DNA of 64,000 nucleotides from assembly GCF_024158025.1 (NCBI RefSeq), contig NZ_JAMZEL010000007.1, forward strand, positions 1 to 64,000, written 5' to 3'. The translations under genes and the position numbers were made by a program. This document shows, in pieces, positions 34,742 through 42,877 of the stretch. Every line of letters begins with the position of its first letter. Position 1 is the stretch's first letter. Source of the DNA: Runella salmonicolor (lineage in GTDB: Bacteria > Bacteroidota > Bacteroidia > Cytophagales > Spirosomataceae). The notes under the pieces are model-generated. The model was given only the letters and a program-made list of their open reading frames with translations, made no database searches and was not told the origin of the DNA.

Positions 34742-37177
34742 ATGCTGACAAACTATTTCAAAATCGCTTGGCGAAACCTGTTAAAAAACAAGATTTTCTC
34801 CTTCATTAACGTGGCAGGTTTGGCCATTGGGCTATGCTGCTTTATCATGATCGCCCTGTACGTGACCGATGAATTGAGCTATGACCGTTTTCACGAAAAG
34901 GCTGATCGCATTTACCGTGTTCATGCCGATATTCGCTTTGGCGGCACCGATTTGAAACTTGCCGTGAGTTCTGACCCGATGGGCGCTACACTCAAAAAAG
35001 ACTACCCTCAAGTGGAGCAATTCGTACGTTTATATACATCCGACGGTTCCAAATCCATTAAAAAGGGCAAAGAATACATTGTTGAAAATCGGGTAGGATA
35101 TGCCGATTCGACGTTGTTTGACGTGTTTACCCTGCCAGCCATTGCGGGAGATACCAAGACGGCTTTGGATGACCCCAATACGGTGGTAATCAGTGAAAGC
35201 GCCGCCCGAAAGTATTTTGGTACGACCGATGCGGTGGGCAAAACGCTGGAGGTGGGCGTAATCGACAAAACCCTGTATAAGGTAACGGCTGTCATACAAG
35301 ACATTCCGACCAATTCGCACTTCAACTTTGATTTTATCTTTTCGATGGACAACGTTCGGTATGACTTTGGAAGTTACCTCAGCAACAATTTCTACACGTA
35401 CATCCTTCTCCGTGAAGGAACTGATTACAAAGTATTTGAGAAAAAAATGGACGAGGTTTTGGTACGCTATGTTCTCCCACAGGCCAAACAGTACATGCAG
35501 ATCAACTCCATGGATGAGTTCAAAAAAGCGGGTAATAAACTCGAATACAGCCTGATGCCGCTGACCGATATTCACCTGCGATCCGATCGTTATCCTGAAA
35601 TAGGCGTCAATGGCAGTATCCAGTATGTCTATATTTTTTCGGCGGTGGCGTTGTTTTTGTTGCTGATTGCCTGCATTAATTTCATGAATCTAAGTACGGC
35701 GCGTTCGTCCAATCGCGCCAAAGAAGTGGGAATTCGGAAGGTAATGGGTACCGAGCGCCAAACCTTGATTGCGCAGTTCATTGCCGAATCGACCCTGACG
35801 AGCTACATGGCTTTCCTGTTTGCGCTGTTATTGACCATCATTTTGATTCCTTATTTCAATGATATTTCGGCGAAGACCTTCTCGATCTCGTCGCTTTTTC
35901 AACCTCAGCTTTTGATTTTCCTGTTGATTTTACCCTTTGTCGTAGGGATTTTGGCTGGTTATTATCCCGCCTTTTTTCTTTCTTCGTTTCGGCCCATTGA
36001 GGTCTTGAAAGGGAAATTTAACGCCGGGTTTAAGCGCAGCAATCTCCGCAACATGCTGGTTACGTTTCAGTTTGTTACTTCGTTGGTGTTGGTCATCGGG
36101 ACGATTATCGTATACCAACAACTCAACTATATCCAAACCAAAAAACTGGGTTTCGACAAAGACCAAGTACTGATCATCAATGGTACCGGTGCTCTGACTG
36201 CCAACAGAGACGCCTTCAAGAATGAGGTGGGTCAAATGGCGGGCGTAAAAAGTGCGTCGTATGCGGGATATTTGCCCGTTGCCAATTCTTCCCGCAGTGA
36301 CAATACTTTTTCCAAGGAAGCTGTCATGGACATGAAAAACGGCTTCAATATGCAGGTTTGGAACGTTGACTATGACTACGTTCCGACGCTAGGCATGGAA
36401 GTCATTAAAGGGCGAAATTTCTCAAAATCATACGGTTCGGATTCTTCGGCGGTACTTATCAATGAAACCACCGCCAAAGTGTTGGGCTACGATAATCCGA
36501 TCGGCAAAAAAATCTATACGTCTACCGGTTCTACGGCGGGCATTAACACCGCCTATGAAATCGTGGGAGTCGTTAAAAACTTCCACTACGAATCGCTGCG
36601 CCAGCAGGTAGGGCCTTTGTGTATGCGATTGGGAAACAACAGTTGGACCGCCGCCTTCAAGATCAACACCAAGGATGTGCCGGGGTTGGTGAGTCAAATA
36701 GAAGCGAAATGGAAATCAATGGCTCCCGAAATGCCCTTTAGCTACCAATTTTTGGATGAATCGTTTGACCAAATGTACCGCGCCGAGCAGCGTGTCGGAA
36801 AAGTGGCATTGACCTTTGCCATTCTCACCATTTTGATCGCCTGTTTGGGGCTATTCGGTTTGGTGACCTACATGGCGGAACAACGCACCAAAGAGATCGG
36901 TATACGGAAAGTATTGGGAGCGAGTGTTCCTAATATCGTGAGTTTACTCTCCGGCGAATTTCTTGTTCTGGTAGTTATTTCGGTATTAATCGCCTCTCCT
37001 ATTGCCTATTACGCCATGAGTCAATGGCTCACGGAATTTGCGTACCGCATCGAAATCTCGTGGTGGATGTTTTTGACAGCGGGCATTTTAGCGATATGCA
37101 TCGCCTTACTGACCGTCAGTTTTCAGGCCATCCGAGCGGCATTGATGAATCCGGTCAATTCACTGAAATCTGAATGA
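34742..37177 (+). CDS. FtsX/MacB-type ABC permease (P8)
   Basis: 811 residues starting MLTNYFKIAWRNLLKNKIFS. TM1 is in FINVAGLAIGLCCFIMIALY. The first coupling segment is RAKEVGIRKVMGTERQT, the second RTKEIGIRKVLGASVPN, the end NPVNSLKSE. The second periplasmic domain contains GYLPVANSSRSDNTFSKEAV. It is most like P7 in overall layout. It lies within the P6-P9 run. The R repeat just upstream could reduce read-through from P7. Confidence 0.9.
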   Translation: MLTNYFKIAWRNLLKNKIFSFINVAGLAIGLCCFIMIALYVTDELSYDRFHEKADRIYRVHADIRFGGTDLKLAVSSDPMGATLKKDYPQVEQFVRLYTSDGSKSIKKGKEYIVENRVGYADSTLFDVFTLPAIAGDTKTALDDPNTVVISESAARKYFGTTDAVGKTLEVGVIDKTLYKVTAVIQDIPTNSHFNFDFIFSMDNVRYDFGSYLSNNFYTYILLREGTDYKVFEKKMDEVLVRYVLPQAKQYMQINSMDEFKKAGNKLEYSLMPLTDIHLRSDRYPEIGVNGSIQYVYIFSAVALFLLLIACINFMNLSTARSSNRAKEVGIRKVMGTERQTLIAQFIAESTLTSYMAFLFALLLTIILIPYFNDISAKTFSISSLFQPQLLIFLLILPFVVGILAGYYPAFFLSSFRPIEVLKGKFNAGFKRSNLRNMLVTFQFVTSLVLVIGTIIVYQQLNYIQTKKLGFDKDQVLIINGTGALTANRDAFKNEVGQMAGVKSASYAGYLPVANSSRSDNTFSKEAVMDMKNGFNMQVWNVDYDYVPTLGMEVIKGRNFSKSYGSDSSAVLINETTAKVLGYDNPIGKKIYTSTGSTAGINTAYEIVGVVKNFHYESLRQQVGPLCMRLGNNSWTAAFKINTKDVPGLVSQIEAKWKSMAPEMPFSYQFLDESFDQMYRAEQRVGKVALTFAILTILIACLGLFGLVTYMAEQRTKEIGIRKVLGASVPNIVSLLSGEFLVLVVISVLIASPIAYYAMSQWLTEFAYRIEISWWMFLTAGILAICIALLTVSFQAIRAALMNPVNSLKSE

Positions 37178-37189
37178 AATTTGGAGAAA

Positions 37190-37256
37190 GGAATAAAATT
37201 GAAACACGGAGAACGTACGTTTTCCTTACTCCGTGTTCCGTTTTTTTCCCTATTCC
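37190..37256. repeat. Intergenic palindrome, family F (copy 6, best preserved)
   Basis: Outer arms GGAATA (37190-37195) and TATTCC (37251-37256). Inner arms AACACGGAG (37203-37211) and CTCCGTGTT (37229-37237) are perfect. The core is AACGTACGTTTTCC. A run of seven T follows the inner stem (37241-37247), so it may terminate transcription in part. It lies between P8 and P9. Confidence 0.65.
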
Positions 37257-37277
37257 AATAGACAAAACCTAAAACCC

Positions 37278-39719
37278 ATGCTGCAAAACTATTTCAAGAT
37301 CGCCCTTCGTAATTTGTTGAAAAACAAGACGAATACGTTTATTAACGTTACGGGTCTTTCCATCGGCATGACCTGCTGTATGCTGATTGTGCTGTACGTG
37401 GCCGACGAACTGAATTTTGACCGTTTTTGGCCGCAGGGCGAGCGCATTTATCGCATGGCGTTGGAGCGTAAATACCCCGACCGCAGCACCAAATACGCCA
37501 TCATACCCGCGTCTTATGCGCAGTCGGTTCGCAAGGAAATCCCCGAAATAGAGCAATCGATTCGAGTCTTCAATTTTAACGGAGAAGGCGCCACGCTCCT
37601 ACGTCATAACAACAAAACCCTCGAAGAGCGCGCTTTTCTTTTTGCTGATTCGGCCTTTTTTCAAGTATTTCAGATTCCCCTCCTCGAAGGCGCACCGACC
37701 AAAGTATTATCTCGGCCCAATACGGTCGTGTTAACCCAACGCACCGCACGGCGTTTATTCGGTACAGTGAGTCCCATCGGAAAATTCGTCGAACTCGTGC
37801 AGGGACCGAAACTGGAAATCTCTGGGGTTTGCGAAGATGTGCCCACCAATGCGCATTTTACCTTTGATTTTCTGGCTTCTACAGTCAACTTACGGCCAGC
37901 CGACCAAATTAACCACATTGGTTTTTCAGCCTATACGTATCTGTTATTGAAACCGCATACGCAGGCCGCCGCCGTGGAAGCGAAGTTTCCGAAGGTGGTC
38001 GAAAAATACGCTGCCGGGGAAGTTGAGCGCAATTTCGGGGTTTCGTACAAAGATTACGTAAAAGCAGGAAACGGCTATTTCTATTTCTTACAACCCATCC
38101 GCAACATTCATCTTGATTCCAACATAGAAGCGGAACTACAACCCAACGGTAGCCGCACGCTGGTTTATTTATTTTCGGTCATAGCGCTGTTTATTTTGCT
38201 GATTGCGTGCATCAATTTCATGAATTTGGCCACGGCGCGGTCATCCGAGCGCGCCCGCGAAGTAGGCATTCGCAAAGCCATGGGCTCCACGAAAGGGCAA
38301 TTGGCGGCGCAGTTTTTGACCGAATCGGTTTTGCTGAGTCTGTTCAGCTTTTTGGTTTCCGTTGGTTTGGTATCGTTGTTTCTTCCTTCTTTCAACAATC
38401 TAGCAGGCAAGCAATTGGCTCTCGGCTATTTTCTCAATTGGTCTTTACTACCGTTCTTACCAGCATTGGCCGTTTTTGTGGGGTTGCTGGCGGGAAGTTA
38501 TCCAGCGGGAGTGCTGTCGGCGTTTGAGCCGATTAAGGTTCTAAAAGGCAAATTTTTATCTACTCGTCAAGGCTATTGGCTGCGCAATGGTCTGGTGGTT
38601 TTTCAATTTTCCATCTCCATCATTCTCATTATCGGCACCATCATCGTGTACAGTCAGTTGAACTATTTGCAGGAGAAAGAACTCGGTTTTACCAAAGAAT
38701 CCATCATCAAACTACAAGGCGTTGGTTTTCTAGGGAACAAAACCGAGACTTTTAAGCGGGAAGTGGAGCAGATTTCGGGGGTAGAAAGCGTAGGAGGAAC
38801 CTCGTCAACGCCTGGCGAAAAACAAGGATTTTTTGGAATCACCTTCCGCAAAAATGGCGATAACGAGAGCGTGACAGGACGAGGTACGCTCGTGGATGAA
38901 CAATATCTACAAACCATGCGCATGACCATGCTGGCTGGCAGAGCGTTTGAGCGCACCTTCAACGACTCCGTATCGGTCATTCTCAACGAAGAAGCCGTCA
39001 CCAAACTAGGCCTAACCAACCCCATAGGCAAGCAAATCATCAGCCCCGACAATTTTGCGCAACAGGACGGCCCACCCGTTTTTTATACGATAGTGGGGGT
39101 GGTTAAAAACTTCCATTTCAGTTCATTGCACGAAAAAATCGTCCCTTTATTTATCCTTAACGACCGCTTAATCAGGCGATTTAACAATGAAATTGTGGTG
39201 CGGGTCAAGTCGCAAGACCCCAAGCCATTGGTCAGTCAAATGGAAAACATTTGGAAACGCTACCAACCTGAGCAGCCGTTTCATTATTCCTTTTTAGATT
39301 CTGATTGGAATGCCCTGTACCAATCGGAGCAGGTGTCGCAACGTATTTTTGGAGTATTTTCGTTATTGGCCATTTTCATTGCCTGCATGGGTTTACTGGG
39401 CTTGGCTATCTACGTGATTCAGCAGCGCACCAAAGAAATCGGTATTCGAAAAGTGCTGGGGGCTTCGGTGTTGAGTATCACAACGCTGCTCTCCAAAGAT
39501 TTCATCAAGTTGGTACTGATTGCGATAGTCATCGCATCTCCCATTGCGTGGTATGCCGTGGATAGATGGCTGCAAAACTTTGCCTATCGCATCGACATCG
39601 AATGGTGGGTATTTCTGACGGCGGGTGTGTTGTCGATGGGAATCGCCGTTTTGACCGTGAGTTTTCAGAGTATCAAAGCCGCTTTGATGAATCCCGTGAA
39701 GTCATTAAAATCAGAATAG
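37278..39719 (+). CDS. FtsX/MacB-type ABC permease (P9)
   Basis: 813 residues from ATG 37278 (MLQNYFKIALRNLLKNKTNT). The frame is open to an ATG at 37233, but that lies inside the palindrome and does not align. TM1 is in FINVTGLSIGMTCCMLIVLY. The first coupling segment is RAREVGIRKAMGSTKGQ, the second RTKEIGIRKVLGASVLS, the end NPVKSLKSE. The second FtsX unit has AIYVIQQRTKEIG rather than the usual ATFTAEQ. It is the last gene of the P6-P9 run; a strong terminator follows at 39789. Confidence 0.9.
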   Translation: MLQNYFKIALRNLLKNKTNTFINVTGLSIGMTCCMLIVLYVADELNFDRFWPQGERIYRMALERKYPDRSTKYAIIPASYAQSVRKEIPEIEQSIRVFNFNGEGATLLRHNNKTLEERAFLFADSAFFQVFQIPLLEGAPTKVLSRPNTVVLTQRTARRLFGTVSPIGKFVELVQGPKLEISGVCEDVPTNAHFTFDFLASTVNLRPADQINHIGFSAYTYLLLKPHTQAAAVEAKFPKVVEKYAAGEVERNFGVSYKDYVKAGNGYFYFLQPIRNIHLDSNIEAELQPNGSRTLVYLFSVIALFILLIACINFMNLATARSSERAREVGIRKAMGSTKGQLAAQFLTESVLLSLFSFLVSVGLVSLFLPSFNNLAGKQLALGYFLNWSLLPFLPALAVFVGLLAGSYPAGVLSAFEPIKVLKGKFLSTRQGYWLRNGLVVFQFSISIILIIGTIIVYSQLNYLQEKELGFTKESIIKLQGVGFLGNKTETFKREVEQISGVESVGGTSSTPGEKQGFFGITFRKNGDNESVTGRGTLVDEQYLQTMRMTMLAGRAFERTFNDSVSVILNEEAVTKLGLTNPIGKQIISPDNFAQQDGPPVFYTIVGVVKNFHFSSLHEKIVPLFILNDRLIRRFNNEIVVRVKSQDPKPLVSQMENIWKRYQPEQPFHYSFLDSDWNALYQSEQVSQRIFGVFSLLAIFIACMGLLGLAIYVIQQRTKEIGIRKVLGASVLSITTLLSKDFIKLVLIAIVIASPIAWYAVDRWLQNFAYRIDIEWWVFLTAGVLSMGIAVLTVSFQSIKAALMNPVKSLKSE

Positions 39720-39788
39720 CCGCCTAAAACCTCCCCCAAATCATGGGATTTTAGCGCAACTTAAACACGCTGGTTCGCTAGGTGTGAG

Positions 39789-39840
39789 GGTTTATGATTA
39801 AATTGCCTTTAGCAGACGCCCTTTAATCATAAACCTTTTT
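39789..39840 (+). terminator. Strong intrinsic terminator ending the P6-P9 run
   Basis: GGTTTATGATTAAA (39789-39802) pairs perfectly over 14 bp with TTTAATCATAAACC (39822-39835), then TTTTT. It ends only 8 bp before the next start codon. Confidence 0.85.
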
Positions 39841-39847
39841 ACACTTC

Positions 39848-40348
39848 ATGAAAAGAATTGATTTTTTACAGAAAATAGCCTTTGGAACGGGCCTTGCCGC
39901 CGCTCCACAACTGATTCTGGCCCAACAAGAAAAGCCTGCTGCCTACGCTCCAGACTTGGTGCGCGATTTTGTGGGAGCAGGACACAAAGATTTGACAAAA
40001 ATTCAGACCATGCACAAGGAGCACCCCAATTTACTCTTTGCGGCATGGGATTGGGGCGGCGGTGATTTTGAAACAGCACTCGAAGCGGCTGGGCACGTGG
40101 GCAACAAAGAAATTGCGAATTATCTGCTCGCCCAAGGCGCACGTCCCAATATTTTCGTCTTGACCATGCTGGGCAAAACTGCTTTGGTCAAGCCGCAACT
40201 GGAAGCTATGCCTCAACTTATTACCTCCAAAGGAGCGCACGGATTTTCGTTGCTTCATCACGCCCAACGCGGCGGCGAAGATGCTAAAGAATTACTCGAT
40301 TATCTGCAATCAAAAGGATTAAAGGAGGTCAGATTTAAACTTTGGTAA
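39848..40348 (+). CDS. Exported ankyrin-repeat-like protein
   Basis: A 166-residue protein. The N terminus (MKRIDFLQKIAFGTGLAAAP, then QLILAQQ) looks like a signal peptide, with the short KRIDFLQK start often seen in Bacteroidota exported proteins. The body contains ankyrin-like helical pairs: FETALEAAGHVGNKEIANYL-LAQGARPNIF, and HGFSLLHHAQRGGEDAKELL. Such repeats mediate protein contacts. It ends one base before a possible GTG start of the next gene, so the two form an operon. Function unknown. Confidence 0.75.
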   Translation: MKRIDFLQKIAFGTGLAAAPQLILAQQEKPAAYAPDLVRDFVGAGHKDLTKIQTMHKEHPNLLFAAWDWGGGDFETALEAAGHVGNKEIANYLLAQGARPNIFVLTMLGKTALVKPQLEAMPQLITSKGAHGFSLLHHAQRGGEDAKELLDYLQSKGLKEVRFKLW

Positions 40349-40357
40349 GTGAGTCCA

Positions 40358-41560
40358 ATGCATAAAATCTTCTTTTTTCTTCTTCTGGCGTGTGGCGGGA
40401 ATACCTTTTCGCAATCCCCTGATTTTGATAAGCTTCCTTCACTGGCTTGGCAATTCAAAGCTGGACCCATTGTTTCTTCCCCCGTCATGGATGGAGATTT
40501 GGTCTACTTTGGCAGCCTCGACCGCAGCCTGTACGCTCTTGAAACAAAGACGGGTATCCTAAAATGGAAATACCCAACCTCGGGCGTGATTCGCTCCACC
40601 GTTTGCCTCGAAAATGACAATTTATTTTTATACAGCGGCAACGGCGTTTTGTATTGTTTAAACAAAAAGTCGGGCAAGCAAAACTGGAAGTTTCAAACGG
40701 CAACGGGCTACTTGGGTGACCGCCACAACGACTTTGCCGACTATTACCATTCCTCGCCCATCGTTCAAAATGGAATCGTCTATTTTGGCTCGGGCGATGG
40801 CTATGTCTACGCCCTCAAAAGCAGCAATGGTGAATTGGTTTGGAATTACAAAACCGATGACGTTGTGCATACCAAACCATTCCTGCACCATAACCGACTT
40901 TTTATTGGCTCTTTTGATGGCTATTTATACGCTCTAAATGCTCAAACTGGGGCACTGCACTGGAAGTTCAAATCAACGGGGCAACGTTATTTTCCTAAGG
41001 GGGAAATCATGGGAAATCCTGTGGTGGCGAAGGGCTTGGTATTGGTTGGCTCGCGCGATTTTAACTTTTATGCCATTGACGAAAACAGCGGGTATTGTCA
41101 TTGGATAAAAACCTTCCCGCGTGGCTGGGCACTGCCAGTTACGCCCAATGATTCAGTGATTTACCTCGGCACTTCCGATGACCGACAACTGTTTTCCGTT
41201 GACATTGCTTCGGGCAAAGTTCATTGGAAAGCCGATGCAAATTTTAATGTTTTTGGAGGAACGGCTTTGGGGAAAACAATGGGTTATTTCGGTACACTGA
41301 AAGGCCAATTGGTTGGGATAGAGCTGAAAACGGGGGCCGTTAAATGGCAATTTACCAACGACGCCTCGCGCACCCACCAAGCCAAGTATTTCAAAGAAAA
41401 CGGCGATTACCGCGACGACATCGGGCAACTGTTGCCCTTTCCCGAAGACCAATTAAAAATGTACCAACAACTAGGCGCGATTTTTTCCACTCCTGCACTG
41501 TCCAACGATTTATTGGTCATTACCTGCTTTGACGGGACCGTTTATGCGCTAAAAAAATAG
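40358..41560 (+). CDS. Exported PQQ-like (BamB-type) beta-propeller protein
   Basis: 400 residues from ATG 40358 (a GTG three codons upstream is also possible). The signal peptide MHKIFFFLLLACGGNTF may be a lipoprotein signal (LLACGG). The body is a run of about eight propeller blades, each with a Trp-containing strand: YALETKTGILKWKYP, YCLNKKSGKQNWKFQ, YALKSSNGELVWNYK, YALNAQTGALHWKFK and later copies, closing with GTVYALKK. This is the fold of BamB and quinoprotein dehydrogenases, but no dehydrogenase residues are evident. It is translated right after the ankyrin-like protein, suggesting a joint role in the periplasm or outer membrane. Confidence 0.8.
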   Translation: MHKIFFFLLLACGGNTFSQSPDFDKLPSLAWQFKAGPIVSSPVMDGDLVYFGSLDRSLYALETKTGILKWKYPTSGVIRSTVCLENDNLFLYSGNGVLYCLNKKSGKQNWKFQTATGYLGDRHNDFADYYHSSPIVQNGIVYFGSGDGYVYALKSSNGELVWNYKTDDVVHTKPFLHHNRLFIGSFDGYLYALNAQTGALHWKFKSTGQRYFPKGEIMGNPVVAKGLVLVGSRDFNFYAIDENSGYCHWIKTFPRGWALPVTPNDSVIYLGTSDDRQLFSVDIASGKVHWKADANFNVFGGTALGKTMGYFGTLKGQLVGIELKTGAVKWQFTNDASRTHQAKYFKENGDYRDDIGQLLPFPEDQLKMYQQLGAIFSTPALSNDLLVITCFDGTVYALKK

Positions 41561-41677
41561 CGCTACCCTCATTTCCCAAAACTCACAGCCACCGCTCATC
41601 ATTTCTCGTTTCGTCATTTCTGAAAGTTGTGTTATTTTCGTTTAGTCAGAACGACACGCAGCCTTTAAGAAAACAGC

Positions 41678-42703
41678 ATGAAAACGATATTATTTTTAAG
41701 CATTGCCTTGCTGGCAATGCAATTACGAGCGCAGCATGGCTTGCAAGGAGAGTACTTCAATGGCCAAAATTTTGAACGCAAGGTATTTACCCGCGTCGAT
41801 CCTCAAATCAATTTTTCGTGGCGTGGCCGCAATCCAGGCCCCAACATGGACAACAGCTATTATTCCGTACGGTGGACGGGTAAATTACATCCTCCCACGA
41901 CGGGCGTGTATCAGTTTTCGGCCAAAGTAGACGATGGCGTTCGAATATGGGTCGGCGGAAAGCTAATCATGGACGCGTGGGGCTTGCATGATTCGGGCAA
42001 TTTTCGGGGAAATGTAAAACTTGAAGGAGGGAAATTCTATGATTTAAAAATCGAGTACTTCAATGCGATGCTGGAAGGCGAAGTGCAGATTTATTGGCAA
42101 ATGCCCAATGCGTCGGAACCTCAACCTATCCAAACCAATTTTCTGTACAAAGCCGGAGCAGCGATTCCAAAACCTGTTGTCGTCCCCGATAAACCAGAAA
42201 CAGATTTACCCCCTATTGTGGTTAAATCAACCCTGAAACCAGGCCCCAAAACCTCTAAATCACCCACTTCTTTGCCCCTAAAAAGAGAGGTCAATACGCC
42301 ACCCATCAAAACCCCTGAGCTACCCAAAGCCGCTGTTGAGAAAGTGGGTTTCCCACCCGAAAAAGGGCAGCCAATGGTTTTGAACCACGTTACATTTGAG
42401 CAAAGTAGCTACAATCTCCTTCCAAGTTCTTATCCAGAATTGGATAAATTGGCCGATTATTTGAGAAAGAATCCTAACCTGACGGTAGAAATTGTCGGCC
42501 ACACCGACAACGTCGGCGACCCACGCCTCAACCTAGCGCTGTCGGAAAATCGCGCCAAGGTAGTTCGTCATTATATTATTGAAAAAGGAATTGCAGAAGA
42601 CCGAATTACGGCTCAAGGTTACGGTGGCACGCGGCCGCTCACGTCCAATGCCAACGAAACGGAACGTGCCCAAAACCGCCGCGTCGAATTGATTCTTCGA
42701 TAG
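41678..42703 (+). CDS. PA14 and OmpA-domain envelope protein
   Basis: A 341-residue protein. A signal peptide ends near AMQLRAQ. Residues about 20-150 form a PA14 domain (GLQGEYFNGQNFERKVF, FSAKVDDGVRIWVGGKLIMD), a carbohydrate- or surface-binding beta fold. Residues about 160-225 are a Pro/Lys/Thr-rich linker. Residues about 230-341 form an OmpA/MotB peptidoglycan-binding domain (NLTVEIVGHTDNVGDPRLNL, LSENRAKVVRHYI, NRRVELILR). It probably anchors a surface-binding module to the cell wall. No terminator is seen before the P10 operators. Confidence 0.85.
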   Translation: MKTILFLSIALLAMQLRAQHGLQGEYFNGQNFERKVFTRVDPQINFSWRGRNPGPNMDNSYYSVRWTGKLHPPTTGVYQFSAKVDDGVRIWVGGKLIMDAWGLHDSGNFRGNVKLEGGKFYDLKIEYFNAMLEGEVQIYWQMPNASEPQPIQTNFLYKAGAAIPKPVVVPDKPETDLPPIVVKSTLKPGPKTSKSPTSLPLKREVNTPPIKTPELPKAAVEKVGFPPEKGQPMVLNHVTFEQSSYNLLPSSYPELDKLADYLRKNPNLTVEIVGHTDNVGDPRLNLALSENRAKVVRHYIIEKGIAEDRITAQGYGGTRPLTSNANETERAQNRRVELILR

Positions 42704-42725
42704 CCTTACAACTTCAAGTTATCGC

Positions 42726-42761
42726 TGTCCGTAACCGCACAAGCATGTCCAAAATCGGACA
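42726..42761. promoter_or_regulatory. Paired TGTCC-N6-GGACA operators before permease P10
   Basis: The proximal site (42746-42761, TGTCCAAAATCGGACA) is perfect. The distal site (42726-42741, TGTCCGTAACCGCACA) has one mismatch. Start-to-start spacing is 20 bp. Confidence 0.75.
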
Positions 42762-42814
42762 AACAAACGTTTTTTCTATTCAATAAACCACTAACAATCA
42801 ACACATTAATTTCT

Positions 42815-42830
42815 TGGTACGAGGTTTGAG
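42815..42830 (+). promoter_or_regulatory. Sigma-54 (-24/-12) promoter of permease P10
   Basis: TGGTACGAGGTTTGAG has GG at 42816-42817 and the -12 G at 42828. The GG lies 55 bp after the perfect operator. The predicted start near 42841 is 37 bp before ATG 42878. Confidence 0.75.
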
Positions 42831-42877
42831 CGAATAAAAGTAGTAATCAAAAAAAGTTCTTTTAGCAATTATCCGAT

